Positions 53,756 through 63,090 of a stretch of 64,000 nt of DNA are shown piece by piece. The notes beneath the pieces were generated by a model. The model was given only the letters and a program-made list of their open reading frames with translations, ran no database searches and had not been told where the DNA came from. A program made the position numbers and the translations under genes. Where the stretch lies: the NCBI GenBank assembly GCA_028873795.1, contig JAPPNP010000031.1:66545-130544 (forward strand), given 5' to 3'. This stretch comes from Chloroflexota bacterium. Lineage in GTDB: Bacteria; Chloroflexota; UBA11872. Each line of letters opens with the position of its first letter. Positions within the stretch are counted from its first letter, which is position 1.

Positions 53756-54529
53756 CTGACCGAACCGCCCGCCCTCACCACACGGCTCGACGGCCAGCAC
53801 GCCATCGTCACCGGCGCGGCGGCGGGCATCGGCCGGGCCGTGGCGGGCGCCCTGCACGCCGCCGGGGCCAACGTGACCGTCAGCGACATCGATGGCGGCA
53901 GAGCCGGAACGGTTGCCGAGCATCTCAGCGCCGCCGGACCGGCCTGTCTGGGTTTGCGCCTGGACGTCACCGACGACGCCTCCGTTCGCGCCGGCGTCGC
54001 CAAAGCGGCGGAGCGGTGGGGCCGCGTGGACATCCTCGTCAACAACGCGGGGATTTCCGGCTATTCCACGCCCGTCTGGGAGACCACCGACGCCGATTGG
54101 CAGCGGGTCCTCGACCTGAATCTTTCAGGCACGTTTCGCATGTGTCGCGCCGTGACGCCGCACATGCGCGAGCGGGGCTACGGGCGCATCGTCAACATCG
54201 CCTCGATCTCGGCCAAGGACGGCAATGTCAACGTGGCCGCCTATCCCGCGTCCAAGGCCGGCATCCTGGGATTCACCCGCGCCCTTGCGATGGAGCTCGC
54301 CGACCAGGGCGTGCTGGTGAACGCAGTCTCCCCGGCTGCCGTCAACACCGAAACCTCACTGGCCGCCGATCAGACTATGCGCGCGCCGCTCGTCGCCAAG
54401 ATCCCCATGGGCCGCGCCGCCCAGCCCGAAGAAATCGCCGCCCTGGTGGCCTTTCTCGCCTCGCCCGCCTGCGCCTTCAGCACCGGCGCAAACTTCGACG
54501 TCACCGGCGGTCGCGCCAACATCGCCTAG
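53756..54529 (+). CDS. Short-chain dehydrogenase/reductase, probable CTG start
   Basis: Classical SDR of 257 residues: NAD(P) motif TGAAAGIG near residue 20, NNAG in ILVNNAG, catalytic Ser in NIASISAK and YPASK as the Tyr/Lys pair. Gene-finding from the first conventional start (GTG 53840) would cut off the cofactor motif. No ATG, GTG or TTG occurs upstream in frame within reach. CTG 53756 has GAGG six bases before it and gives a normal N-terminus, so CTG initiation is proposed. It is the second gene with the TPP enzyme. Confidence 0.86.
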   Translation: MTEPPALTTRLDGQHAIVTGAAAGIGRAVAGALHAAGANVTVSDIDGGRAGTVAEHLSAAGPACLGLRLDVTDDASVRAGVAKAAERWGRVDILVNNAGISGYSTPVWETTDADWQRVLDLNLSGTFRMCRAVTPHMRERGYGRIVNIASISAKDGNVNVAAYPASKAGILGFTRALAMELADQGVLVNAVSPAAVNTETSLAADQTMRAPLVAKIPMGRAAQPEEIAALVAFLASPACAFSTGANFDVTGGRANIA

Positions 54530-54758
54530 CCAAGGGCGATCTCGAGCTTCAGCGAAGTCGAACGGATCAGGCAGCCGGTCGCGGCGTCGCCCGCCGATTT
54601 GATACGCCGGCCCCTCGTGCCGTTCCAGCTCCGCGCTCGCCGCACCACAAGCTTCGCAATCGGCAATAATCTCGCCGGGCTCGCGGAGGCGCCCGGATTG
54701 TCCGACGCTCCTCGGGCCAAGCGCCCGACCGAAACCGTTTCTGGGAGGCAACGGCCAG

Positions 54759-56399
54759 TTGGAAATCCATGACGCGCTGTTCGCCGTCGGTCTGCTGATC
54801 GTCGTCGCCAAGCTGCTCGAAGGCGTATTCAAGCGCCTCGGCCTGAACTCGATCATCGCCTACGCCACGACTGGGGTGATCCTCGGTCCCTTGACGGGAC
54901 TGGTGGAAGCCGGCTCCGAAGTCGAGATCGTGCTGGGCATCGGCATCTTCTTGTTCTTCTTCCTCATCGGACTGGATGAGCTCGACATTCGCGGCTTCAT
55001 CTCGGCCATTCGCGGGCGGCTCTTCATCGCCTCGGTCCTGTCGCTGGTCATCTCGCTGTTGGTCTCCCTGGCCGTCACCACCGATGTCATCGTCGATTTG
55101 GGCCTGGGTCTCGACTTCACCCAGGCCCTGGGGGTGGCCGGCGTTCTGTCGCTGTCCAGCCTCGGCGTCGTCGCCAAGGTGCTGATCGACGAAGGTCGCC
55201 TGCGAGAGCCGGTTGGCGTGCAGATATTCACCGCCGTGGTCATCGCCGAGCTGATCGGGCTGTTCATCGTCGGCTTTGCTATCAGCGAGCACTTTTACGC
55301 CAGTGGTGAAGCCCACACCCTCGATGTGCTCAGCGTATTCACGTTGGTGGGCCAAATCGTCGGATTCGCGATTCTGACCTGGTTCGTGTCCACCAGGATT
55401 CTTCCCAAGGTCATCGTCTTCCTGCAGCGCTTCATGCAGGTGCCCCAGCTTTCCTTCGGATTGCTGTTGGGCGGCCTTTTCCTGGTAGTCGTGGGCGCCG
55501 AGAAGGTCGGACTTCACGGCTCCTTGGGCGCGCTGCTCTTCGGTGCGGCCCTATCCATGCTGCCCTACCAGGTACGCCGGGACATCATGCCCGGCATGCA
55601 GGGCACGGCTGAAGGCCTGTTCGTGCCGCTGTTCTTCGCCTCGGCAGGTTTGTACCTGAGCCTGGAGTTTCTGAATCTGCCCGTCGTGACCATCCTGGCC
55701 TTGGCCCTGGTGCCGTTGGCCGGCAAGTTCGCCGGGGCGTTCATTGCCGCTTACGTCACCCGGCTTCAAGCGCCGCTGGCCACCGCCGCCGGACTGATGG
55801 CCAAGGGCGTGGCCGAGATTGCCCTGTTGCTCCTCCTGCTGCACACGGGCGCCATCGACGAGGGCGTCTTCTCCCTGCTGGTGCTGGTCATGTTCGGCTA
55901 CATCTTGCTCACGCCCATGGGCATCAGCTTCGCCCTCAAGCGGCTCAAGCGCGCCGAGGCAGTCGCTCCCCCGACGAACGCGCCGCCGTCGCTGAATCGC
56001 TTCGCCCTGGAAGGCATCAGGGTGCGCGACGTGCTGGATCGATCACGCAACTACCCGCAGCAGTCGCTCACGGTCAAGACGTTCGCCGAACACTGGCTGC
56101 TGCCGGAGCAGCACGACTACGTGGTGATGAACAACGGCGAACTGGCCGGCGTGGTGTCGTTGAGCATGCTGCGCTATCTCCCGCGCAGCGAGTGGAGTCA
56201 CACCCCGCTGGAGCAAGTCTTGCGACGGGATACGCCGTTCGGACAATCCGACGAGTTGCTCGAGGACCTGCTGCAACGCATGACCGAAAACTCCCTCACC
56301 GTACTGCCCGTGGCGGATGCCGACACCGGCGAGTTCATCGGCTCCATCGCCAGCCACGAGATCCTCGAAATGGTCGTCTTGACCGCCAAGGGTCGCTGA
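54759..56399 (+). CDS. CPA2 family cation:proton antiporter with C-terminal regulatory domain
   Basis: Monovalent cation/proton antiporter of 546 residues. About 12 hydrophobic helices span residues 1-400 and include IGLDELDIRGF and GLYLSLEFLNLP segments of the KefB/CPA2 type. The cytoplasmic C-terminus (about 430-546) looks like a CBS-domain pair (DYVVMNNGELAGVVSL and NSLTVLPVADADTGEFIGSI). TTG 54759 follows GGAGG at about ten bases. Such domains sense adenine nucleotides or ionic state; the transported ion (K or Na) is not readable. Confidence 0.9.
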   Translation: MEIHDALFAVGLLIVVAKLLEGVFKRLGLNSIIAYATTGVILGPLTGLVEAGSEVEIVLGIGIFLFFFLIGLDELDIRGFISAIRGRLFIASVLSLVISLLVSLAVTTDVIVDLGLGLDFTQALGVAGVLSLSSLGVVAKVLIDEGRLREPVGVQIFTAVVIAELIGLFIVGFAISEHFYASGEAHTLDVLSVFTLVGQIVGFAILTWFVSTRILPKVIVFLQRFMQVPQLSFGLLLGGLFLVVVGAEKVGLHGSLGALLFGAALSMLPYQVRRDIMPGMQGTAEGLFVPLFFASAGLYLSLEFLNLPVVTILALALVPLAGKFAGAFIAAYVTRLQAPLATAAGLMAKGVAEIALLLLLLHTGAIDEGVFSLLVLVMFGYILLTPMGISFALKRLKRAEAVAPPTNAPPSLNRFALEGIRVRDVLDRSRNYPQQSLTVKTFAEHWLLPEQHDYVVMNNGELAGVVSLSMLRYLPRSEWSHTPLEQVLRRDTPFGQSDELLEDLLQRMTENSLTVLPVADADTGEFIGSIASHEILEMVVLTAKGR

Positions 56400-56430
56400 C
56401 CCTGGAGGACGTCACAACGGATAGCTCGAA

Positions 56431-57615
56431 GTGTCCATCCCAAACGTCACCCCACTAGCGCAGGAATTCGTCATTGCGGCGCGGGTGCCCGATCCGAAGC
56501 GCTACTTCTTCCACGACCCGAATCTGGCCCGGCTGGACGACGGCACGTTGCTCGTCGCGGCGCCGCTGTGGGGCCGGAAGGGCGCGGATGCTGGACGTTC
56601 GCTGCGGATGATCCGCAGTAGCGACGGCGGCAATACCTGGACCGAACTGCCCACGCTGCCCTATGAGGAGGGGCGCCCGTTCGTCGTCGACGGCCGGCTG
56701 CTGATGTTTGTGCAGGAGCGGACCCATCGCGACTTCCAGCTCGTGATCAGCGACGACCGCGGCGAGACATGGAGCGAGCCGCGGACCCTGATCGAAGGCC
56801 CGCTCTGGAACATCTCGACGCCGCAGGTCATTCGACCGGATGCGCTCTACTGGGCCATGGACTACGACTCGGCGGGCATCGACTACAAGGGCAAGGTCAT
56901 GGTGCGCTGGGATCGCTCCAAGCCCGTACTCGATCCCGATGCCTGGTCGCTCTCCAACGTCGTGCCGCTGCCGGAACTGCCGGCGGCGCTGACGCGCGAG
57001 GTCTACCCCTCGGACGACAAGACCAAGCTCCACCGCGGCTCGCCGTCGCCGTTCGTCTGGCTGGAGCCCAACACGGTCGAGGTCGGCGGCAAGATCCGCG
57101 TGTTCGTCCGGTCGGTCATCGACAACTACGCCACGGCCAACATCGCGGCCGTGCTCGACTACGACGAAGACGCCAACGAGCTGCACTTCACCCAGTTCGC
57201 CGCCTGGCCGGGCGGGCAGTGCAAGTTCTTCATCATCAACGACCCGGCGAGCCGCATGTACTGGATGTTGAGCAACCTGGTCACCAACTCGCAGGACCAC
57301 CTCGGCTGGGGCGAGCGCATGCGGGAAACGAAGTACGTCGGAGGACCGGGCAACGAGCGGCGCTGGCTCTTCCTGCACTACGGCGTGGACTGCCTCAACT
57401 GGTTTCCCGCCGGCTGCGTCGCGCGCTGGCCCGATAGCGTGCGCCGCAGCTTCATGTACCCCAGCCCGGTCATCGACGGCGACGACCTCGTCATCCTGTC
57501 CCGCACCAGCCGAGACGCCGAGGACCAGCACGACGCCGACCTCTGCACCATCCACCGCGTGCGCGACTTCCGCTCGCTCGCGATGGACCTGCGATGCGGC
57601 AGCCTGGCGGACTAG
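56431..57615 (+). CDS. Sialidase-like (BNR/Asp-box) beta-propeller protein
   Basis: Protein of 394 residues with Asp-box repeats (SSDGGNTW, SDDRGETW) and an N-terminal RYFFHDPNLARLDDG strand, as in exo-alpha-sialidase-like propellers. No signal peptide is seen. Whether it cleaves sialic acid is doubtful without the Arg triad, which I could not identify with certainty. A different glycosidase or lyase is possible. GTG 56431 is the start. It is co-directional with the two MDR dehydrogenases. Confidence 0.82.
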   Translation: MSIPNVTPLAQEFVIAARVPDPKRYFFHDPNLARLDDGTLLVAAPLWGRKGADAGRSLRMIRSSDGGNTWTELPTLPYEEGRPFVVDGRLLMFVQERTHRDFQLVISDDRGETWSEPRTLIEGPLWNISTPQVIRPDALYWAMDYDSAGIDYKGKVMVRWDRSKPVLDPDAWSLSNVVPLPELPAALTREVYPSDDKTKLHRGSPSPFVWLEPNTVEVGGKIRVFVRSVIDNYATANIAAVLDYDEDANELHFTQFAAWPGGQCKFFIINDPASRMYWMLSNLVTNSQDHLGWGERMRETKYVGGPGNERRWLFLHYGVDCLNWFPAGCVARWPDSVRRSFMYPSPVIDGDDLVILSRTSRDAEDQHDADLCTIHRVRDFRSLAMDLRCGSLAD

Positions 57616-57698
57616 CAGCCCCTCTCGCCTCCCCGACCTCCCACTGGCATTATGAACCCGCCGCACCGGCGCATCGCCGTTCCGCATGGAGTCCACGC

Positions 57699-58685
57699 AT
57701 GAGGCGCCTCGCGAAACCGGCCGGTCGCTACAACCTGGTGCTCGAAGAGGTCCCAATCCCCGAGCCCGGCCCCACCGAGGTGCGAGTCAAGGCCGTCCGC
57801 AGCCTCATTAGCCGCGGCTCCGAGATTGGCCGGCGCTACACCCGCGACGAAGCCATCGACCCCCAGATGATGGGCTACTCGATGTCCGGCATCGTTGATG
57901 CGGTCGGCGAGTCCGTCACACACATTGGCGTCGGGGATCGCGTCGTCATCTCGGCGCCGCACGCGGATTACGTTGTGCGAGACGCAATCATGCGCTCCGA
58001 CGACGACCGGCCGCTCGTCTATCCCATCGACCCGGCGGTCGATTTCGACGCGGCGCCGTATTGGTCGCTCGTCAGCGGCTGCGTCACCTGGGCGGCCGGT
58101 GAGGAAGCCGCGCCAACCGACACCATCGTCATCGTGGGTCAGGGTCTGGTCGGCAGCCTGCTGCTGCAAGTGCACAAGGCCAACGGGATCCGCCGCGTGG
58201 TGGCGATCGACGCGCTGGACATGCGCTGCGAACTGGCGGGCAAGCTCGGCGCCGACGTTGTGATCAACGCGGCCCACGAGGATCCCGTGCAGGCCGTCCA
58301 CAAGCTCACCAGCGGAGCGGGCGCCGAGATCGTGGTCTACGCCGTCGGCGGCCCCGCTGGCCCCAAGGCCTTCGATCAAAGCCTGGAGATGCTCGCGCGC
58401 GGCGGCCTGCTGCACCTAGTCGGTCGCTACGAGGACGCGCCGCTCCCCTTCTGGAGCCACAAGTTCGCCGGCAAGCGCATGTTCGAGGGCTATTACCCCC
58501 GCACCAAGCGCATGGCGGAAGCCAAGCGGGGCATGGATTTGCTGGCCAGCGGCACAATCAATACCGACCTCATGACTACCCACCGGTTCGCATTCAGCGA
58601 CGCGCCCGCCGCCTTCGACCTGCTCTACCGGCGATCCGGAGAGACGCTGGGCGTGCTGCTGGACTGGACACACGACGAGACATAG
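57699..58685 (+). CDS. Zinc-less medium-chain dehydrogenase (MDR), tandem copy 1
   Basis: MDR-fold oxidoreductase of 328 residues. The Rossmann motif is GQGLVGS (in VIVGQGLVGSLLLQ). At the position of the catalytic-zinc Cys of alcohol dehydrogenases it reads ISRGSEIGRRY, so zinc catalysis is not expected. ATG 57699 aligns with the start of the next paralogue. Two such genes in tandem, with the same length, suggest recent duplication and possibly a two-sugar or two-stereoisomer pathway. Confidence 0.88.
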   Translation: MRRLAKPAGRYNLVLEEVPIPEPGPTEVRVKAVRSLISRGSEIGRRYTRDEAIDPQMMGYSMSGIVDAVGESVTHIGVGDRVVISAPHADYVVRDAIMRSDDDRPLVYPIDPAVDFDAAPYWSLVSGCVTWAAGEEAAPTDTIVIVGQGLVGSLLLQVHKANGIRRVVAIDALDMRCELAGKLGADVVINAAHEDPVQAVHKLTSGAGAEIVVYAVGGPAGPKAFDQSLEMLARGGLLHLVGRYEDAPLPFWSHKFAGKRMFEGYYPRTKRMAEAKRGMDLLASGTINTDLMTTHRFAFSDAPAAFDLLYRRSGETLGVLLDWTHDET

Positions 58686-58723
58686 CTAGGGCACATCGCC
58701 TGGACACGAGTAAAGGAGACGAC

Positions 58724-59710
58724 ATGAAGCGAATGGCAAAGCCCGAGGGACGGGGCAACGTGATGCTCGAGGACGCTCCCATCCCGGAGCCCGGCTACGG
58801 GCAAGTCCGCGTCAAGGCCGTGCGCAGCCTCATCAGCCGCGGCTCGGAAATCGGCCGGCGCTACGTCATGGATGAGGCCATCGACCCGCAGATGATGGGC
58901 TACTCCATGGCCGGCGTGGTGGATGCGCTGGGCGACGGCGTCGATCACCTGAACCTTGGCGACCGCGTAGGCGCCGTCGCGCCCCACGCGCAATATGTGG
59001 TGTGCGCCGCCATCCCCGAAGTGCAGGGCAAGATCCCCGAAATCTTTCCGCTCACGCCCGGCGTCTCCTGGGACCAGGCGCCCTACTGGATGCTCGGAGC
59101 GTCCGCGGTGCGCTGGGTGGATATCGCCCCGTTCGAGCGCGACAACGTGATCGTCACCCTGGGGCAAGGCCTGGTGGGCAGCCTCATGCTCCAAGTCATG
59201 CGTGCGATCGACGCCGGGCGGCTTGTCGCGGTGGACGCCGCGCCCTTGCGCTGCGAGCTTGCCGCCGAGCTAGGCGCGGACCACGTGATCAACGCGGCCG
59301 AGGAAGATCCCGTGGCGGCGGTCAAGCGGCTCAGCAACGGCGTCGGCGCCGAGCTGGTCGTCTACGCCGTGGGCGGACCAGCCGGACCGCGGGCCTTCGA
59401 GCAGGGCATGGACATGCTCTCCAGTGGCGGCACGCTGCATCTCATCGGCAAATACGAGCATCAGATCCTGCCGCTCACCTCCGACGTGATCCAGGGACGG
59501 CGCATCCTGGGCGGCTACTTCGGCGGCCAGTGGCACACCGGATCGGCGCGGCGGGCGCTGGCGCTGCTCGAGTCGGGCGCGATCGACGCCGACCGCATGA
59601 CCACCCATCACTTCCCGTATACGCGGGCGCCCGAGGCCTTCCACCTGCTGCACGACCACACGGACCAGACTCTGGGCGTATTGATCGATTGGGACGTCGA
59701 CGAGAGCTAG
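58724..59710 (+). CDS. Zinc-less medium-chain dehydrogenase (MDR), tandem copy 2
   Basis: Paralogue of the preceding gene, also 328 residues: ISRGSEIGRRY at the same place, GQGLVGSLML in the Rossmann fold, and IDPQMMGYSMAGVVDALG in the catalytic domain. AAAGGAG precedes ATG 58724. Its stop overlaps the convergent transaldolase-like gene by four bases. Divergence from copy 1 is clear, especially around residues 85-120, so the two probably have distinct substrates. Confidence 0.88.
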   Translation: MKRMAKPEGRGNVMLEDAPIPEPGYGQVRVKAVRSLISRGSEIGRRYVMDEAIDPQMMGYSMAGVVDALGDGVDHLNLGDRVGAVAPHAQYVVCAAIPEVQGKIPEIFPLTPGVSWDQAPYWMLGASAVRWVDIAPFERDNVIVTLGQGLVGSLMLQVMRAIDAGRLVAVDAAPLRCELAAELGADHVINAAEEDPVAAVKRLSNGVGAELVVYAVGGPAGPRAFEQGMDMLSSGGTLHLIGKYEHQILPLTSDVIQGRRILGGYFGGQWHTGSARRALALLESGAIDADRMTTHHFPYTRAPEAFHLLHDHTDQTLGVLIDWDVDES

Positions 59711-60480
59711 CGGCCCGAGGTCCCCACCAGGGATTCGGTAGTCGCGGGCGCGTCCACGACACCTTCCAGCGCGCCCTTGGCCTCCATCTGGTCCCAGTGT
59801 CGACGGAAGGTGGCGTTCCACTCCGCCGTGCCTGGATGGAGCAGCATTTCCTCGAAGGTGGCGGGCGAAATCACGATGCCGTCGCAGCCGGCGCGAATGG
59901 CCGTGTCGGCGGCAATGGTCGTCCGCACGATGCCCGCCGCCAGATAGGGAGAGTCTTCGCCGCTTCGCCCAATCACCCGCACGATATCGCCGATGATTTT
60001 GCCGGCATCCGCCCCGGCGTCGATCTGGGGTCCCGTGAACGGTGCGATGTAGGCCGCGCCGGCCGACGCGGCAGCCACGGCCTGGCTGGCGGAGAAAGTC
60101 GTCGTCACCATGCTCAAGTGGCCTTCGGCCTTCAGGTGGACCACCGCGCGCAGCCCCTTCATGGTGCAGGGAATCTTGAGCACGACCCGCGGCGACATCG
60201 CGGTGAAGACCCGCGACACGCGCTCGATCTCTTCGGTGGTATCGCCGTCGACTTCCACTACTAGCGGACCGTCGTGCGGCAGATTCAGGTATCGCTCGAT
60301 CACCCGGATCATGGGACCGTAGGAGTCCGTGAGCTGATCCAGCACAATGGTGTTTGTTACCAGCCCGACCACCCCGAGTTCGAGATAATCGCGAATCTCG
60401 GCCGGGTCGCCCCACAGCCAGATGCCCACCGGGTCGTTATGACCCCGTGGAAACCTCGGCGATATGTGAGAGTTGTCCAT
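59707..60480 (-). CDS. Transaldolase/fructose-6-phosphate-aldolase-like protein
   Basis: TIM-barrel class I aldolase of 257 residues in the TalC/FSA group. The Schiff-base Lys is in VVLKIPCT, and TTTFSASQAVAAASAGAAYIAPFTG is characteristic. It is longer than bacterial FSA (about 220) by an N-terminal stretch and a C-terminal tail. It probably catalyses aldol cleavage or formation of a sugar phosphate or related compound. It converges with the MDR pair and diverges from the PLP fusion gene. Confidence 0.87.
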   Translation of the reverse strand: MDNSHISPRFPRGHNDPVGIWLWGDPAEIRDYLELGVVGLVTNTIVLDQLTDSYGPMIRVIERYLNLPHDGPLVVEVDGDTTEEIERVSRVFTAMSPRVVLKIPCTMKGLRAVVHLKAEGHLSMVTTTFSASQAVAAASAGAAYIAPFTGPQIDAGADAGKIIGDIVRVIGRSGEDSPYLAAGIVRTTIAADTAIRAGCDGIVISPATFEEMLLHPGTAEWNATFRRHWDQMEAKGALEGVVDAPATTESLVGTSGR

Positions 60481-60586
60481 GTCCCTATCCTACGCGCGCC
60501 TCGCATAGATGAAAACCGCGCCGCGTGTTGAATCCGGCGGGGCATCGGCCGTCGCCGCCAATCTGCGGCACTCCCGAGGATCGACC

Positions 60587-62359
60587 GTGACTCTTTTCCC
60601 GAGTGCCCCCTGGCAGCGAGTGCTGGCCGTCGCACTGCTCGCCGCCGCGCTGGCCTTCGGCGCGACCCGGGTGTTCGTGATCCAGCCGGCGGTCGGCGCC
60701 GTGCTCCTGGGCCTCCTCGCCATGCTCGCCGCACAGGCCATCCGGCAGCCCGGACCGGCGCTCCTCGTCGGCGTGGTGGCCGTCGTCTGGAATGACCTCA
60801 TCGGGCTGCCGCAGTCGCTGGTGGGATTTCTCGGGCCGGCTCTGGTCATCGAGCTGTGGGCGGCATTCCTGCGGCTGCGGTCCGGCATGCCACTGCGGCG
60901 CAGGGTCGTCGGAGACCTCAGCCTCATGGCGCTCGCGCTCGGCAGTCCCGTCGCCATCGGCTTCGCCACGGGTCCGGGTTATGTCGACCTCGAAACCGTC
61001 CCGGCGTTTCGTCACTACATCATCGACCTGACCTCGATCGGTCTGGCCTATCTGGGCCTGCTTGCAGCGTTCTCGGTCATGCTCGGACGCGTCGTGGTCT
61101 GGCTGCGCGCCCGGCGGCGGCGACGGCGGACGTACACGGAAGACCTGACCAAGCAAAGCGCCCAGCGCTCGCAGCAAACGGCGCGGGCCTCGGCGAGCCT
61201 GACGGCGCGCGCCCGGGCCGGCGTCGCGATACCCTTCGTTCGCCAGCAGCCGAGGCACACGCTCGTGGACCGCCCTCCCCGCACTATCGACGAGATCGAC
61301 ACCCCCGCCGCGATCATCGATCTGGACCTCGTCAAGCAGAACATCAAGACGCTCGAGGACTTCGTGCGTTTCCGTCCGGTGCACTCGCGACCCCACGCCA
61401 AGACGCACAAGACCCCGGCCATCGGCCGACTGCAGGTAGACGCCGGGGCAGTGGGCCTCACCTGCGCCAAGGTCGGTGAGGCCGAGGCCATGGTCGACGG
61501 CGGCATCGAGGACGTCCTCATCGCCAACCAGGTCGTCGGCCCCATCAAGATCGAGCGCATGTGCCGGCTGGCGCACCGGGCTCGCGTGGCCGTGGAGGTG
61601 GACGACCCCGCCAATGTCGACGAGATTTCGGCGGCGGCGCAGCGCCACGGCGTGACGATCGGCGTCGTGGTGGAGATCGACGTCGGCGGACCTCGCGCCG
61701 GCGTGCCGCCGCACGAGCCCGCCCTCGCCCTCGCGCGCCGCATCATGGACCGGCCCGGACTCGAGTTCACGGGCCTCATGGCCTACGAGGGCCACACCGT
61801 CGGCATCGAGGATTGGGACGAGCGCAACGAGGCCGCCCGCGCCGCCTTGGCGCCGGTCATCGAGACTCGCGAGCTGTGCGAAGCGGAGGGCATCCCGGTA
61901 CGCGAGGTCACCGGCGGCGCCACCAACACCTTCGACATCACCGGCACTATCAACGGCTGGACCGAGCTGCAGGCTGGAACCTACGTCACCATGGACGCTT
62001 GGTTCCGTCCGCACGCCGGACACGCCTTCACTCAGGCGTTCTGGGTTCTCTGCAGCGTCACCAGCCGGGCCAAGCCCGGCTACGTGCACCTGGACGGCGG
62101 GCGCAAGTCGCTTGCGTTCGAGCCGTCGGGTACACCGGTGATCGACGACCCGGAGGGTCTGGAGATCGAAGTGGTGGCCGAGGAGCACCTGCACGTCAAG
62201 ATGCTCGACGGCGCCCCTGATCTACGTCCGGGCGACCAGGTGCGCGTGACGCCCTGGCACGGTTGCGGCACGTTCAACCTGCACGACACCCTCTACGTGC
62301 TGCAGGACGACGAAGTCGTGGACATCTGGCCCATCAGCGGACGAGGGCGCTTCACCTAG
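60587..62359 (+). CDS. Membrane domain fused to a D-threonine aldolase/D-serine dehydratase-like PLP enzyme
   Basis: Single open frame of 590 residues. Residues 1-190 or so hold five or six hydrophobic helices, followed by an Arg-rich segment (RARRRRRR). From about residue 225 it is a fold III PLP enzyme: DTPAAIIDLDLVKQN start, PLP Lys in RPHAKTHKTP, and the C-terminal PWHGCGTFNLHD with His and Cys as the usual zinc ligands of D-serine dehydratase and D-threonine aldolase. GTG 60587 (GAGGA upstream) is preferred over ATG 60509. A GTG at 61265 could give a soluble enzyme alone, but no stop separates the halves. Likely cleaves or dehydrates a D-hydroxy amino acid at the membrane. Confidence 0.86.
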   Translation: MTLFPSAPWQRVLAVALLAAALAFGATRVFVIQPAVGAVLLGLLAMLAAQAIRQPGPALLVGVVAVVWNDLIGLPQSLVGFLGPALVIELWAAFLRLRSGMPLRRRVVGDLSLMALALGSPVAIGFATGPGYVDLETVPAFRHYIIDLTSIGLAYLGLLAAFSVMLGRVVVWLRARRRRRRTYTEDLTKQSAQRSQQTARASASLTARARAGVAIPFVRQQPRHTLVDRPPRTIDEIDTPAAIIDLDLVKQNIKTLEDFVRFRPVHSRPHAKTHKTPAIGRLQVDAGAVGLTCAKVGEAEAMVDGGIEDVLIANQVVGPIKIERMCRLAHRARVAVEVDDPANVDEISAAAQRHGVTIGVVVEIDVGGPRAGVPPHEPALALARRIMDRPGLEFTGLMAYEGHTVGIEDWDERNEAARAALAPVIETRELCEAEGIPVREVTGGATNTFDITGTINGWTELQAGTYVTMDAWFRPHAGHAFTQAFWVLCSVTSRAKPGYVHLDGGRKSLAFEPSGTPVIDDPEGLEIEVVAEEHLHVKMLDGAPDLRPGDQVRVTPWHGCGTFNLHDTLYVLQDDEVVDIWPISGRGRFT

Positions 62360-62361
62360 AG

Positions 62362-63006
62362 CTACGGCCCCGGCGTTCGAATGTCCGCGGCGCGCCACAT
62401 GTACCACGCGCCCACGCTGCGATAGGGGGTCCAGGGCTCGCCGATGGCCGTCGCTTCGGCCGGCGACGGGGTCTCATCCAGGCCGTAGGCGACCTGCATT
62501 CCTCGGCGCACACCCAGATCGCCGACGGGAAGCACGTCCAGCCGGCCTAGTTGAAACATCAGGAACATCTGCGCGGTCCACACCCCGACGCCGCGCACCA
62601 CCGTCAGCCGCTCGATGACCTCGGCGTCGTCGCTGGCGGCCAGTCCGTCCAAATCCAGCCGTCCGCTCTGGAGGTGCTGTGCCAGATCGCGCAGGTATCC
62701 GGCCTTCTGTCGTGACACGCCCGCGGCGCGAAACTGCTCGTCAGTGGTCGCCAGCACCTCTGCCGGCGTGGGAAAACGAGCGTCCGAGCCGTAGAGCCCC
62801 AGCAGCCGTCCCAATATGGCGCTGGCCGCGGCCCCGGCGAGTTGCTGAAACATGATGCTGCGGATCAGCGCCTGGTAGGGATCGCCGGGCGTCCGCGACG
62901 GGTAGGGCCCGCACTCCTCGATCAGACCTGCGAGCACACCGTCCACCCGGCGCAGATGCCGCATGGCCGCGGGCGCGGTGTCGTCAGAGGATCTAGTGAT
63001 GGTCAA
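62362..63006 (-). CDS. HhH-GPD DNA glycosylase (AlkA/3-methyladenine type)
   Basis: Base-excision repair enzyme of 214 residues. The helix-hairpin-helix is LTVVRGVGVWTAQMF, followed by the catalytic Asp in VLPVGDLGVRRG. The QALIRSIMFQQLAGAAA segment is typical of AlkA-type glycosylases. The start appears to be TTG 63006 without a clear ribosome site; ATG 62964 is an alternative. It converges with the PLP fusion gene almost without a gap. Confidence 0.9.
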   Translation of the reverse strand: MTITRSSDDTAPAAMRHLRRVDGVLAGLIEECGPYPSRTPGDPYQALIRSIMFQQLAGAAASAILGRLLGLYGSDARFPTPAEVLATTDEQFRAAGVSRQKAGYLRDLAQHLQSGRLDLDGLAASDDAEVIERLTVVRGVGVWTAQMFLMFQLGRLDVLPVGDLGVRRGMQVAYGLDETPSPAEATAIGEPWTPYRSVGAWYMWRAADIRTPGP

Positions 63007-63050
63007 CGTTCGATAGCAAGCATCTATATGGGGTCATGGGCTCACCCCAA

Positions 63051-63090
63051 TCCGTTCGCCCAAAGCTTGTCGAGGGGGTAACCGAACGGA
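63051..63090. repeat. REP-like palindrome TCCGTTCG/CGAACGGA
   Basis: Eight-base arms flank CCCAAAGCTTGTCGAGGGGGTAAC in part. It matches in form the widely dispersed CCGTTCG...AGCTTGTCGA...CGAACGG elements. It lies between the glycosylase and the SH3b protein genes. Confidence 0.6.

Noticed and set aside
54530-54758. Possible repeat near TTCAGCGAAGTCGAACGG
   Set aside because: It resembles part of a dispersed repeat, but no second arm or copy could be matched in the window.
61265-62359. Splitting the PLP fusion into a separate soluble gene
   Set aside because: An internal GTG exists, but there is no stop codon between the membrane and enzyme halves, so a single fused gene is reported.
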